Below, piece after piece: positions 53,860 through 63,563 of a stretch of 64,000 nt of DNA. How positions within the stretch are numbered: the first letter of the stretch is position 1; every line of letters begins with the position of its first letter. The translations under genes were made by a program, and so were the position numbers. The notes beneath the pieces are model-generated. The model was not told the DNA's origin. It was given only the letters and a program-made list of their open reading frames with translations, and made no database searches. Source of the stretch: Oscillospiraceae bacterium NTUH-002-81. Lineage in GTDB: Bacteria > Bacillota > Clostridia > Lachnospirales > Lachnospiraceae. The stretch covers positions 2,332,501 to 2,396,500 of the forward strand of contig CP136052.1 of assembly GCA_032620915.1 (NCBI GenBank), in the 5' to 3' direction.

Positions 53860-54540
53860 TTACGATCTCAAGTTCTCGATCTGCCAGTCGATGGGCTCTA
53901 CCCCATGGGCCTCGAGAAATTCGTTGGTCTTACTGAAGGGCTTGCTGCCGAAAAATCCCCGGTATGCAGACAGGGGGCTGGGGTGCGGCGCCTCCAGGAT
54001 CAGGTGGTTGGGATTGGTGAGCATAGATTTTTTCATCTGGGCCGGTCTTCCCCACAGGATAAACACGATCGGCCGGTCTTCCTCATTCAACCGCCGGATG
54101 GCCGCATCGGTGAACTCCTCCCAGCCGATGCCCCGATGGGAATTGGCCTGGTGGGCCCGCACGGTGAGCACTGTGTTCAAAAGTAAAACCCCCTGCTCCG
54201 CCCATTTGGTCAGATAACCATTATCCGGGATGTAGCAGCCGCAGTCATCGTGCAGCTCCTGATAAATATTCACCAGCGACGGCGGGATTTCCACATCCGG
54301 CTTGACCGAAAAACAAAGGCCGTGGGCCTGTCCCTCCCCGTGGTAGGGATCCTGCCCCAGGATCACCGCTTTTACCTTATGAAAAGGCGTCAGCTGGAAC
54401 GCATTGAAAATATCGTCCGGCGCGGGATAGATTTTCCGCGTATTGTATTCCTTCATGACTGTCTGGTACAGCTGTTTATAGTACGGCTTCCGGAATTCTC
54501 CCTGGAACACCGGCAGCCAGTCGTTGCTGATCGCTGCCAT
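53860..54540 (-). CDS. ung: Uracil-DNA glycosylase
   Basis: A 226-residue family 1 enzyme: VILGQDPYHGEGQAHGLCFS with the catalytic Asp, and HPSPLSAYRGFFGSKPFS with the catalytic His. It removes uracil from DNA at the start of base excision repair. Full length, with no frame problem. Confidence 0.95.
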   Translation of the reverse strand: MAAISNDWLPVFQGEFRKPYYKQLYQTVMKEYNTRKIYPAPDDIFNAFQLTPFHKVKAVILGQDPYHGEGQAHGLCFSVKPDVEIPPSLVNIYQELHDDCGCYIPDNGYLTKWAEQGVLLLNTVLTVRAHQANSHRGIGWEEFTDAAIRRLNEEDRPIVFILWGRPAQMKKSMLTNPNHLILEAPHPSPLSAYRGFFGSKPFSKTNEFLEAHGVEPIDWQIENLRS

Positions 54541-54544
54541 ATGC

Positions 54545-55306
54545 TTACCTCCTTACCGGAACGCCACGCTGGGCCAGATAATCCTTGACCTGCATGATTT
54601 CCAGTTCTTTATAGTGAAAAAGAGAAGCTGCCAGCGCGGCATCTGCGCCGCCCTCCGTCAGGGCATCGTAAAAATGCTCCAGCCTGCCCGCGCCGCCGGA
54701 TGCAATGACCGGGACAGATACAGCTTCCACAATGGTGCGCGTCAGTTCCAGATCATACCCGGCCTTGGTGCCGTCACAATCCATGCTGGTCAGCAGAATT
54801 TCCCCTGCCCCCAGCGCATCCGCCTTTCTGGCCCACGCCACCGCATCCAGTCCGGTGTCAATGCGGCCGCCGTTTTTGAAAATGTTCCAGCCCGAACCGT
54901 CCGCCCGGCGTCTGGCATCGATGGCAACCACCACGCACTGGCGGCCGAATTTATCAGCCGCATCGCTGATGAGCTGCGGGTTGCTGATGGCTGCGGAATT
55001 CACCGATACCTTGTCCGCGCCCTCCCGCAGGATCGCCCGAAAATCCTCCACCGTGCGGATGCCGCCGCCCACGGTAAAGGGAATAAATACCTTCTCCGCC
55101 ACTTTTCGCACCATCTCCACCACCGTGCCTCTGGCATCAGAAGAAGCGGTGATATCCAGGAAAACCAGCTCATCCGCACCGGCCTGATCGTAAGCAGCTG
55201 CAATCTCCACCGGATCTCCGGCATCCCGAAGGTTCACAAAATTAACCCCTTTCACCACCCGGCCGTTGTTCACGTCCAGACAGGGAATGATTCTCTTCGT
55301 AAACAT
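54545..55306 (-). CDS. hisF: Imidazole glycerol phosphate synthase, cyclase subunit
   Basis: A 253-residue TIM barrel: [14 protein letters not shown] with the catalytic Asp of strand 1, VVAIDARR with the second catalytic Asp, and phosphate-binding GGAGRLEHF. With HisH it makes imidazole glycerol phosphate and AICAR in histidine synthesis. Its ATG follows the hisH stop directly. Confidence 0.96.
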   Translation of the reverse strand: MFTKRIIPCLDVNNGRVVKGVNFVNLRDAGDPVEIAAAYDQAGADELVFLDITASSDARGTVVEMVRKVAEKVFIPFTVGGGIRTVEDFRAILREGADKVSVNSAAISNPQLISDAADKFGRQCVVVAIDARRRADGSGWNIFKNGGRIDTGLDAVAWARKADALGAGEILLTSMDCDGTKAGYDLELTRTIVEAVSVPVIASGGAGRLEHFYDALTEGGADAALAASLFHYKELEIMQVKDYLAQRGVPVRR

Positions 55307-55930
55307 TTACACCGCCTCCTTCTCAAGATCTGCAAAATTTTTCAGGATCTTTAAGCCCACGGCACTGCTCTTCTCCGGGTGGAACTGGCAGGCAAACACA
55401 TTCCCTTGCTCCACAGAGGCGTGGATGGTCGTATTGCCATACACCGCGGATGCCTTCACGATGGACGGATCCTCCGCTTGCAGATAATAGGAATGGACAA
55501 AATACACATACGGATCACCGGAAATGCCCGCAAACAGGCGGCCATCCGGTGCCAGAGACAGGGAATTCCATCCCATATGCGGAATTTTCAGGCCCGGCTG
55601 CTCCGGGAAACGGACGATCTCCCCTTTCAGGATGCCTAAGCCCTCCACGCCGGGGCTTTCCTCCGACCGGTCAAACAAAAGCTGCAGTCCCAGACAGATG
55701 CCAAGCAAGGGGATCTGCCGGTCAACCGCCTCATGGATCACCTCATCCAGTCCATATTTTTTCAGATTATCCATGGCATCACCGAAAGCGCCCACCCCCG
55801 GCAGGATCAGCTTGTCCGCCGCCAGCAGCGTCTTCGGATCCCGGGAAAGCACTGCCTCCTCATGAAGCGCCGCCAGCGCCTTTTCCACGCTGCGGATGTT
55901 GCCCGCGTCATAGTCGATAATTCCGATCAT
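55307..55930 (-). CDS. hisH: Imidazole glycerol phosphate synthase, amidotransferase subunit
   Basis: A 207-residue glutaminase. The nucleophile is in LLGICLGLQLLF and the His/Glu pair in CQFHPEKSS. It produces ammonia from glutamine for HisF. The two are adjacent, but the other his genes are not in this window, so the his genes are dispersed here or lie elsewhere. Confidence 0.96.
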   Translation of the reverse strand: MIGIIDYDAGNIRSVEKALAALHEEAVLSRDPKTLLAADKLILPGVGAFGDAMDNLKKYGLDEVIHEAVDRQIPLLGICLGLQLLFDRSEESPGVEGLGILKGEIVRFPEQPGLKIPHMGWNSLSLAPDGRLFAGISGDPYVYFVHSYYLQAEDPSIVKASAVYGNTTIHASVEQGNVFACQFHPEKSSAVGLKILKNFADLEKEAV

Positions 55931-56029
55931 GTATCTTCATCTCCTTATCCCGATATGCAAAAGTATCTTAAAATATGTTCCATAGTATCACATGAAAAGC
56001 GCCTTGTCGACTTTTATATGATCCGTCCG

Positions 56030-56699
56030 TTACTGCTTCCTATTTTCCAGTTGATATATTTCCCGCACGGCATCCAGCAATGCATAATAGAGATAGCAGT
56101 CCTTTACCCGTGCCGCAGGATGGGAAAAAGAAATGACCGGCATGCCCCTGTCCCTGAAATACCAGACGCCCCGCGTTGTCATCTGCCATTCTATCTTTTT
56201 ATCTGGAAAACAGGCATCCACAAACGCGCCCTCCGTTCCACAGCAGATCACCATATCAGGCGCATAAAGTGCCAGCTGCTTTTTCAAGATTTCTCCATTG
56301 TCCCGTGCAGCCGCATACACCTGCCTGCTGTCTGAAACATAGCTTCCGGAAGTCTTTTTCACATTGACCGCACAGATCTGGGGCAGGATCTTCGCTCTTC
56401 TGCTCCGACAGTCCTTTTCCATCTGTACCCACGGCAATTCTTCCGGCAAGCTGAAAATCCCCCTCTGACCATCTGGCAATATTGTCCCAGGTTGGATCAT
56501 GTTCCCTGTCCCTGCCGCCGCTGCGCAGATGATCGCACAGACTCCAGCCAGAACCGCCATTTACCTCCTTCAGCACATACATGATGCGATAAGCTGCGGA
56601 TGTATACTGTGCCTCATCCGAAACACCGTCTTCGATCACTCCTGGATCAAGCTGCCAAAGTTCCTCAAACAGCTTCCTCTGCTGCCCTATCATGTCCAT
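56030..56699 (-). pseudogene. Hypothetical protein, UDG-fold-like, frameshifted at a G5 run
   Basis: The ATG at 56699 (MDMIGQQRKLFEELWQL) opens a frame to about 56256. A second frame ends at 56030. Removing one G from the G5 run at 56459-56463 joins them: ARWSEGIFSLPEELPWVQME. The restored protein has about 223 residues. ICAVNVKKTSG, DMVICCGTEGAF and ISFSHPAAR resemble the uracil-DNA glycosylase superfamily layout, but catalytic motifs are not clear. Function uncertain. Confidence 0.5.
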
Positions 56700-56745
56700 G
56701 GCTGTCCTCTCCTCCGCCGGTTACATTCTCTATTTTCTTTGTCTG

Positions 56746-57573
56746 TCACAGGTAGCTTTCCAGCTCTGTCAGGAACTGCACAGGCTCCGCCGCAACAGCC
56801 ATGCCCCGTCCCTCCAGCTCCTGAGGCACCTGGCAAAGTGTCGGATGTACCCGCAGAAGGGAAGCCTTCTTATTATAAAATACCGTTTTTTCAAAAGGAA
56901 AACGGATCACCGAAGGATGAGCAAAGGATACACCCAGCTCCAGCACGCAAAGACGCCGGTGCAGGGTGCCCGAAAGCCAGATGGTGTACGTCTGCCAGGA
57001 TGGCAGGTACGCATCCTGGAGATATCCTTCTGTGCAGATGGTGTTGGGATGCAGCGGCCCGCCGCAGGCCGGACACCGGGGCAGCGCTGTAAAAACTTCC
57101 CCCGCTTCGATCTGCTGTTCCAGCTTTTCATACAGCGGCGCCGTCTCAAAAGGTTCCAGGATATGACGGCTGCACTGTAACATATGTACATTCCCGCAGG
57201 GCGCGGTGATCTTCTCTGCATCCAGCGCGCTGTCAAAAATCTCCCCGTCGGTGCACATGGTCACCACGAAAAAGGGCTTTTTCTCCACGATCTTGGAGAG
57301 GATGGCATAAGCCTGCTGCACCCGGGCCCGCTTCTCTTCGGTTTCCCTGGCCGGATGGTTTCCCACCATGTCCAGGATTTCCACATATTCCCGCTCGGCA
57401 GGCAGAAGCGCTGCTTCCCCCTCCAGTCGTTTTTTATTCTCCATATAAGCTTTGCCCAGCGGCGACTGTTCTGCTTTCGCTCCCACCGCAAAGGCCTCAC
57501 CGATACCGATGAGAAAACAGTCTGCCTCTCGGATCTGGGCTGCGATCTGTTCCACCTGGAGCATTCTGATCAC
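56746..57573 (-). CDS. SIR2-like protein
   Basis: A 275-residue protein. FLIGIGEAFAVGAK (a GxGxS-like loop), FFVVTMCTDGEIFDSA (the TxNxD-like strand), PCGNVHMLQCSRH and CPACGGPLHPNTI follow the sirtuin plan. The zinc Cys pattern is only partly kept (C...CxxC). It may bind NAD without being a deacetylase, like SIR2-like proteins of variable loci. Confidence 0.65.
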   Translation of the reverse strand: MIRMLQVEQIAAQIREADCFLIGIGEAFAVGAKAEQSPLGKAYMENKKRLEGEAALLPAEREYVEILDMVGNHPARETEEKRARVQQAYAILSKIVEKKPFFVVTMCTDGEIFDSALDAEKITAPCGNVHMLQCSRHILEPFETAPLYEKLEQQIEAGEVFTALPRCPACGGPLHPNTICTEGYLQDAYLPSWQTYTIWLSGTLHRRLCVLELGVSFAHPSVIRFPFEKTVFYNKKASLLRVHPTLCQVPQELEGRGMAVAAEPVQFLTELESYL

Positions 57574-57628
57574 TCCTTCTTATTTTTTCTTGCACTATCA
57601 TAGCATTCTTTATGGTAAAGTAACAACC

Positions 57629-58273
57629 TTATTTTTCCCCATGCAGCGGCCGTGGCAGGTTCCACCGGTAATGACTGGCCAGAATCCGGATGACCAGCAC
57701 CACCGCCGTTCCCGCAGCCAGCGCCAGATAGAGATTCTGTCCGATAAGCCGCTGACAGACAAAAGCACCGGCCAGAGACGCCACCGCATAGATGTGTTTT
57801 CTTAAAATAAAAGGCATGGTATCCGCCAGCACATCCCGGATGACACCGCCGCCGATGCCGGTAAGCATGCCGAGAAAAATAAGGAAAAACCGTCCCCGAT
57901 AGCCCTGCTCGTAGCCGGTGTACACGCCCAGCACGGTAAAAATGCCAAGCCCCGCCGCATCACAGTAGTTCATGATCGTCTCATAGATCTCCATATACCG
58001 GCTGGTGAGAATTTCCTGCTTCCAGTAAACAATGCCGAACAAAAGCACCGCCGTCACCAAGGCCGTCAGCGCATAGCTGGGATCCCGGAATGCGCTGGGC
58101 GGTGTCAGTCCCAGAATGATGTCCCGCACGATACCGCCGCCCACAGCCACACAAAGCCCCAGCACCACCACGCCGAAAATGTCCAGATTTTTCCGGATAC
58201 CCAGCATGGCACCGGAGGAAGCGAAAGCGATGGTGCCAATGATCTCGATTGCAAATATGATTGAATTTTCCAT
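57629..58273 (-). CDS. TRIC cation channel family protein
   Basis: About 214 residues from the ATG at 58273 (MENSIIFAIEIIGTIAFASS). Seven predicted helices. The two-repeat family pattern GGGIVRDIILG and GGGVIRDVLA is clear. Trimeric potassium-permeable channels of the UPF0126 type. Function in bacteria is not settled. Confidence 0.9.
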   Translation of the reverse strand: MENSIIFAIEIIGTIAFASSGAMLGIRKNLDIFGVVVLGLCVAVGGGIVRDIILGLTPPSAFRDPSYALTALVTAVLLFGIVYWKQEILTSRYMEIYETIMNYCDAAGLGIFTVLGVYTGYEQGYRGRFFLIFLGMLTGIGGGVIRDVLADTMPFILRKHIYAVASLAGAFVCQRLIGQNLYLALAAGTAVVLVIRILASHYRWNLPRPLHGEK

Positions 58274-58348
58274 ATCAGTTCTCCTTGTCACTTCCGCTTA
58301 TTATACCATATTTATTTCTCATGCAAAACCGGCAAAAAGAATCCTGCG

Positions 58349-58469
58349 CCGCAGGAATTTCTCCGCCTGCGGCGGGTCGTATTTGCGACATAATTCAATA
58401 CCGCCGCAGTGCGATCCTCGCGGAGCGTTTTTTTGTATGATAGGACGCAATTTCCTATCATACAAAAAA
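58349..58469. repeat. Palindromic repeat element
   Basis: Two nested dyads between the TRIC and surface-protein genes. GCCGCAGG / CCTGCGGC is at 58352-58375, and a long perfect stem (TTTTTTGTATGATAGGA / its complement, 58428-58469) has a 7-base loop. The perfect symmetry and the run of C/G-rich spacer between them resemble REP- or MITE-like intergenic elements of Lachnospiraceae. Confidence 0.5.
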
Positions 58470-58494
58470 GCAGAACCCTGCTACAGGTCCTGCT
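58469..58494 (-). terminator. Intrinsic terminator of the surface operon
   Basis: AGCAGGACC / GGGTTCTGCT on the minus strand followed by TTTTTTG. It is 15 bases after the stop of the 58509 gene. Confidence 0.8.
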
Positions 58495-58508
58495 CTTTTC
58501 CGAATTTT

Positions 58509-60269
58509 TTATTCTGCTTTTCGTTTCTTTCGGATGACAACAAAGGCAATCACTGCCGCCGCTGCCACAATCCCGCACACATAGGGAAGGATCGGTCTTT
58601 GCGCGGCCTGTGCCCCGGCATCTGCCTGAATGTCGCCCAAAGGGATCTGTTCATCCGGGATGTCTGTCAGCCCATCCTCTGCCCCGGTATTATCTGCAGC
58701 ATCCGGTTCCGTTGTCTGTCCGTCAGCCGCCGCTTCCTCTGAGGCAAGTTCTCCGGCCTGCCCGCCTTCACCGGTTGCCGTACCTGCTGTCCCGGCTGCC
58801 GTTCCGACTCCTGTACCTGTGGTCTGCCCGCCGCCGATATAGACAATGTTCTCTGTTGTGTCTACCCGGGTCGTCTCCTCTCCCGGCACATAGATGATAT
58901 GCTGCTCCCCGTTGCCGGAAGCTGTTGCCGTATAATAGAATGTGATCCGGTTTTTTGTGCCATCCGCATCCAGTGACGCAATGGTTTTCGTGTACGAATC
59001 ATACCGGTAACCGTCCACGGTCTTTGCCACCTGAGAAATGGTTTCTCCCACGTTACCGCGCCCGTGAAACGCCGGTGCTACCTCCTGATTGTCCGCAGTA
59101 TCCACATACCGTACCACATAACCGACTTCCTCACTGATGGCACTATAGTCCACCACATAATCCCGATCCCGGGTGACGGTCTGTTCCTCCGCACCCGGCA
59201 GCCAGGCCGTGTTCATCATGTACCGGCCTGCATATTCGTCTTTCACAATCACCTGACTCTGGGGAGGATCCGGCAAATAAGATCCTGCCAGCAAAGTGAT
59301 GGCAATGCTCCCTGTTTTTGTCTCTTTTACATCTGTCACGCCGGCATAGCTCCGGTATCCATCCGCAGTTCCCGCTGCAAAAGTACCAATCCGCCCAGGC
59401 CGGTAAGTAATGGTATATGTTCTCGGTGAGTCGGATACAGGAAGTTCTGCCGCCCGCGCAGGTTTCCCTATTGCCGCAAACAGCACGCCTGCCAGCAGCA
59501 CTGCTGTCCACATCCGGTTCCCCGTTTTCTTTTTCCTGCGGACAATCACTACGATCATCAGGATAACAGAAAGTACCAGTACCCCGAGAAGAATCGCGAC
59601 AGGTGCCTGGTCACCGGTTTTGACGCCCCGGTAAACAGTCTGTACCTTTTTCACCACATGAACGACGGGATCTCCTTTAACCGTAATGACTTCCGGCGCC
59701 TTCGGGTCATCGTACTGCACCCGGAAATCAAACTGGATTTTACCATCCCGGGCCATGTAGACATTGTCTCCGGACTCACCGTCCAGCTCCACCGTCAACT
59801 GCAGCTTTGCCGTCTCTCCGCCTTTTAACACCGCTAACAGATAATAGTCATCCAGCGTATCATCCAGCTCCTTTAATCCCCGGGCGCCGTTATTACTGCC
59901 TCCTACTGTGGCCAGCTCCTGCCCGTCCCCATAGATGCGGGTGAATGTGCCATTCTGCACCAGATCCAGTGACACGTGATAAAAAGCATTATCTTCACCG
60001 ATTTCCTGCAGGCTTTTCAGTACCTGGGCAGACATATAAAAATCCACTGCCCGCTGATCTGCATTTTTCAGAATGATTTCCTGGGTACGGGTTTCCGAAG
60101 GAAGCATGTTGTCAAAGGCATCGCCGAAATCTGTCACCTCATAATTGCTGTATACGATCTGTTTCCCGTCAAAGGTCACCGTTGGCCCGGCATCTGCTGC
60201 CAGAGAAACCGTTCCCATTCCGAGGAAAAGCGCCAGGAGTATTCCCGGAATCCACCTTTTTTTCTTCAT
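58509..60269 (-). CDS. Two-part surface protein
   Basis: About 586 residues from the ATG at 60269 (MKKKRWIPGILLALFLG...). It has a signal peptide, then a beta domain of about 210 residues. VKTGDQAPVAILLGVLVLSV then RRKKK is a sortase-like tail. Immediately after comes MWTAVLLAGVLFAAIGKPAR with an AxA site, a second signal-like helix. A further region with MucBP-like VGYVVRYVDTADNQEV follows, then a Thr/Gly-rich linker and a membrane helix with RKKRK. It looks like two proteins fused. It is the last gene of the SipW/TasA operon. Confidence 0.65.
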   Translation of the reverse strand: MKKKRWIPGILLALFLGMGTVSLAADAGPTVTFDGKQIVYSNYEVTDFGDAFDNMLPSETRTQEIILKNADQRAVDFYMSAQVLKSLQEIGEDNAFYHVSLDLVQNGTFTRIYGDGQELATVGGSNNGARGLKELDDTLDDYYLLAVLKGGETAKLQLTVELDGESGDNVYMARDGKIQFDFRVQYDDPKAPEVITVKGDPVVHVVKKVQTVYRGVKTGDQAPVAILLGVLVLSVILMIVVIVRRKKKTGNRMWTAVLLAGVLFAAIGKPARAAELPVSDSPRTYTITYRPGRIGTFAAGTADGYRSYAGVTDVKETKTGSIAITLLAGSYLPDPPQSQVIVKDEYAGRYMMNTAWLPGAEEQTVTRDRDYVVDYSAISEEVGYVVRYVDTADNQEVAPAFHGRGNVGETISQVAKTVDGYRYDSYTKTIASLDADGTKNRITFYYTATASGNGEQHIIYVPGEETTRVDTTENIVYIGGGQTTGTGVGTAAGTAGTATGEGGQAGELASEEAAADGQTTEPDAADNTGAEDGLTDIPDEQIPLGDIQADAGAQAAQRPILPYVCGIVAAAAVIAFVVIRKKRKAE

Positions 60270-60288
60270 ATCCACGCTCTCCCTTCGC

Positions 60289-60960
60289 TTAATTCCATAC
60301 TGCCGTAATGGTTCCGTTCTCGATCTGCAGCTGCACGCCCCACTCAGACAGCGCCGCATCTTCCGCATGCAATGTCTGTACACCATCTGCCTCCACGAAG
60401 ATCTGCACTGCTTTATCCGCATAGGCATTGGTCAGTTCCGGTGCAACGGAAAATCCCCTCAACACCTCATCCGTGGCACTGCCGGAATCTCCGCCCACTG
60501 CCTTTGTATAGTACAGTGTGATGGTCTCCCTGCCCTGCTGCTCTTCCACAGACCCGCCATCTGCCAGCAGCCAGGAGCCGCCCTGCTCTGTCGTGTTCAG
60601 ATCCAGCAGGATCAGGGATGGATCCAGGGTATAATCCTTGGAAAACTGTCCCCCGCTTCCCTCTCCCCAGCAGCGTGTGATCCGCACCCGGGTATAAAAG
60701 GAGGTATCACCTGAATCACCATTGATGACCCGCACATGCTTTTCCACAGATACTCCAGGCATGAGATGTTCCTCGACAATTTCCCCTTCTGCCTCTTTCA
60801 TCCGGGTACCGTCCTCCTGCAGGTCAATATCCAGCTTTTTCGTCGATAACTGATTCTGAACCGGCTTCCCGTCTGCCTGGAAAAATGCCAGGGATCCGCC
60901 GATGATCGTTGTCAGCAGCATTGCCGCTGTTATTCCCATCAGCAAAAGCTTTCTTTTCAA
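60289..60960 (-). CDS. TasA-like secreted protein (SipW substrate), copy 1
   Basis: A 223-residue protein with an N-terminal hydrophobic segment (LLLMGITAAMLLTTIIGGSL AFF in short form) of the SipW-dependent type. A beta domain follows with LDIDLQEDGTRM, EHLMPGVSVEKHV and DTSFYTRVRI. Related to TasA/CalY fibre-forming proteins. It is the fourth TasA-like protein of the operon in order of transcription and precedes the two-part surface gene. Confidence 0.75.
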   Translation of the reverse strand: MKRKLLLMGITAAMLLTTIIGGSLAFFQADGKPVQNQLSTKKLDIDLQEDGTRMKEAEGEIVEEHLMPGVSVEKHVRVINGDSGDTSFYTRVRITRCWGEGSGGQFSKDYTLDPSLILLDLNTTEQGGSWLLADGGSVEEQQGRETITLYYTKAVGGDSGSATDEVLRGFSVAPELTNAYADKAVQIFVEADGVQTLHAEDAALSEWGVQLQIENGTITAVWN

Positions 60961-61063
60961 TGCCCTCTCTCCTTTCCTTTCTGGCGTCTGCCACCGGCCG
61001 GTCTCCCCAGCCTGTGAAAGACGCCTGCTGCAAACGCTTACCCTTTTTCAGAATATCCTGTCT

Positions 61064-61687
61064 CTATGGCGTCACAGGTGCTGTATAGTTTTCTGCCGTA
61101 ACAGCCGTCCCGTCGCTGTAATTCCAGCCAGTGATCTGATCTGCGTCATTGGTGGTCGGCGTAAAGTGATCGGCCTGGATTGCCTCTGCCTTTATGCTGA
61201 TCGTAAAAGAGGTGTCTGCCACTTCATTTCCCCAGGTTTCCGGGATATGCACGGTAGTAAATACCGGCACTCTCTGTTCTTCACCTGTCTTTGTGATCCT
61301 GTTCTGATAATAGTAGTATCCATCAGCGGAAAGTACCCAGTCATCCGCATCCATATCTATGCCCGGTAAAAGCTCTGCGATCTGATCTTCGGTAAGGCCT
61401 TCAAATATGAGTTTCACCCGCAGATAAGCACTCTCGGAATCCGCCGCTACTACAATCGTGGGGTCTTTGGTAATTTCCTGATTGGGCACCACATGGGTGA
61501 TGGTATTATCTTCGTTCTCCTCACTGAACCGCGGTTCCTCCAGATCAATGTCCACATGCCCCATGGTCACTACATTGGTCTGTTCTGCCTGATCGGTAAA
61601 ATATGCCAGAGTTGCGCCGATCCCCAGCGCCGCCACAACGGTTACCGCAGCCACAAGGCTGATTACTTTTCTCTTCTTCATCATCAA
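61064..61687 (-). CDS. TasA-like secreted protein (SipW substrate), copy 2
   Basis: A 207-residue protein. The N-terminus (KVISLVAAVTVVAALGIGAT LAYFT) carries the family's ATLAYFT cleavage region. VDIDLEEP, VVPNQEITKDPTIVVAADSE and SAYLRVKLIFEG follow TasA/CalY. It probably forms part of the cell-surface or biofilm fibre. Confidence 0.85.
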   Translation of the reverse strand: MMMKKRKVISLVAAVTVVAALGIGATLAYFTDQAEQTNVVTMGHVDIDLEEPRFSEENEDNTITHVVPNQEITKDPTIVVAADSESAYLRVKLIFEGLTEDQIAELLPGIDMDADDWVLSADGYYYYQNRITKTGEEQRVPVFTTVHIPETWGNEVADTSFTISIKAEAIQADHFTPTTNDADQITGWNYSDGTAVTAENYTAPVTP

Positions 61688-61727
61688 AATCCTCTCGTAT
61701 CCTGTTTTTGTTCCCGGTTAATGACTG

Positions 61728-62394
61728 CTACTGTACAGATGCCCCAAGCTTGCCCAGCGCCTCTGCTGCTGCTGCCGCATAGGTGTTATTGTCGGACTGG
61801 ATAGCTGCACTCCTGATAACGATGTTGCCAAGAGAAGAGCCCGGATCTGCCTTCGGCACATCAGCAATCTTTACCTGGGTAAACAACTTGCCAAGCGGCC
61901 GGTCTGCACTGCTGGTGGGAACAATCCTGTCCGTTGCAGCTGTCCCCCCGGTACACATAGTATTTGGTATTGCCTGCCGGTGTGAAGGTATGACCCGCAA
62001 TCGCAGTGATCTCCTCCCAGTCGGTGGTATTCAGATCAGCAATATCCACATCATCTGTGGTCGGATCTGTAATGCTGGCAAACACATAACAGTTGATGGA
62101 ATTTGCCTCCACCGTTACCCTAGGATCCTTCGGCAATGTGGCGCCCGGAAGCACCTCTTTGTAATCCTGCGTCCGCTCCACTTCAGATGCATCATAGGTG
62201 GTACGGTCATCGGTTGCCACACCATTTTCCACCTTCGCTTCATCCAACCGAAGGCCAATCCCCTGATCCGTAAACGTGAACGTGTTGGTCAGGGTTTTCG
62301 TCTCCGCACTGAGGAATGCCAGTGTGGCTCCCACGCCGATAGCTGCCACCAGCCCCATTGCAGCAAACATGCTGATCAGACTTTTCTTTCTCAT
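61728..62394 (-). pseudogene. TasA-like secreted protein, copy 3 (frameshifted at a G6 run)
   Basis: ATG at 62394 (MRKKSLISMFAAMGLV). ATLAFLSAETKTLTNTFTFT, then LPGATLPKDPRVTVEANSIN and CYVFASI identify the family. The frame breaks at a G6 run (61944-61949); one G less gives YVYRGTAATDRIVPTSSADR and the end GASVQ at 61728. About 222 residues restored. Confidence 0.8.
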
Positions 62395-62421
62395 AACCTC
62401 GTCTCCTTTTCTATTTTGATC

Positions 62422-62958
62422 CTATTTTTGCGTTGTTCCCGCCGCAGCCCTTTTCTTTCTGCGCTTTTTTGCGGGACCTTTCTCTTCTTCCGTCAGGATA
62501 TCCGGCAGGAAATTGAGCAAAATCAGAACGATCAGGATACCGCAGCCCACCGCAATGCCCAGCGGTGTTTTGATATAAATGCTGAGATAGCCCAGCAGCG
62601 GAATCCAGAAAACAACCTTGCCCACCACACTGGCAAAAGCCACCGGTGCACTGTCCGGCGCATGGTTGGCATCTCCCTGGGTGGTGATCTCCTGCGTCTC
62701 CTCATCTATATTGACAATCCGATGTGTGACCAGCGTGCTGCTGCCCATCTGATAGGTGATGATATCCCCCACTTCCAGTGCATAGGGACTGCACTCCTGT
62801 ACATAGACAGCCGCCCCCACCGGAATCTTCGGCTCCATGCTGCCGCTTAACACCGCCAGCGTCCGGTTACCGAACAGCATCGGTAACAGCAGTGCCGCGG
62901 CGATCACACCCAGAATGATCAATATCCCGTCAGAAATGATACTGCATATTGTTCTCAT
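62422..62958 (-). CDS. sipW: SipW-type signal peptidase I
   Basis: About 178 residues from the ATG at 62958 (MRTICSIISDGILII; GAGGAG upstream). The ER-type catalytic serine is in SGSMEP and the general base is a His (VTHRIV) instead of Lys. GDANHAPD holds the Asp. Two membrane helices flank the catalytic domain and the C-terminus is basic. It cleaves the TasA-like proteins encoded around it. Confidence 0.9.
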   Translation of the reverse strand: MRTICSIISDGILIILGVIAAALLLPMLFGNRTLAVLSGSMEPKIPVGAAVYVQECSPYALEVGDIITYQMGSSTLVTHRIVNIDEETQEITTQGDANHAPDSAPVAFASVVGKVVFWIPLLGYLSIYIKTPLGIAVGCGILIVLILLNFLPDILTEEEKGPAKKRRKKRAAAGTTQK

Positions 62959-62968
62959 GCTTTCTCCT

Positions 62969-63544
62969 CTATTGTTTGGTGTCTTCAAAAACCTTCCATA
63001 CCTGCTGTGCGGATGCCTGATCGTAGACACCATCTTTCATGGCATCCGCCGTTCCTATGGTTGTCTGGCAGGCCTCATGATAAACGGTGACCGTCAGATC
63101 CGGATATTTTTCCAGAAAGGCTGACCAGTCCGCAGCAATATCCCCCGCATCTCCCACAACAGGTACCGTTACCCTGTGAAACAAGGGTTCCGTCTTTTCC
63201 CCCGGTTCCAGAATATCCTGATAATAATAGAATCCGTCATCACTGTTTAATTGCCACTTTCCGTCCGCTCCCAGATTTTCCAGGGTCATCTCCTGCCCGG
63301 CGGTTTCCGGCGAAACGGATACCCGCATCCGCACCAGGCAGGCATTCTTTCCGGTATTTTTCACCCGGGGTTCCTTGGTGCCATCCGTTTTCACCTCTTC
63401 TTCCAGTTCCGTGATAACAGACCCCTTCGTAAAGGTATTGGTCAGACTGGAGGTCGCTGTAGAAAGAAATGCAATCGTTGCCCCCGTCGCGATCAGTCCC
63501 AGAAGCACCAACGCAATCAACAGCTGCCGTCTTTTTTTATACAT
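62969..63544 (-). CDS. TasA-like secreted protein (SipW substrate), copy 4
   Basis: A 191-residue protein. ATGATIAFLSTATSSLTNTF is the signal cleavage region of the family; VKNTGKNACLVRMRVSVSPE, then DDGFYYYQDILEPGEKT follow. It is 10 bases upstream of sipW and the first TasA-like gene of the operon in transcription order. Confidence 0.8.
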   Translation of the reverse strand: MYKKRRQLLIALVLLGLIATGATIAFLSTATSSLTNTFTKGSVITELEEEVKTDGTKEPRVKNTGKNACLVRMRVSVSPETAGQEMTLENLGADGKWQLNSDDGFYYYQDILEPGEKTEPLFHRVTVPVVGDAGDIAADWSAFLEKYPDLTVTVYHEACQTTIGTADAMKDGVYDQASAQQVWKVFEDTKQ

Positions 63545-63563
63545 TGCGCATCATGCCTCCTTC

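Noticed and set aside
61783..62850. Plus-strand frame of 355 codons
   Set aside because: It is antisense to sipW and a TasA-like gene. It is low in recognisable structure and has no start context.
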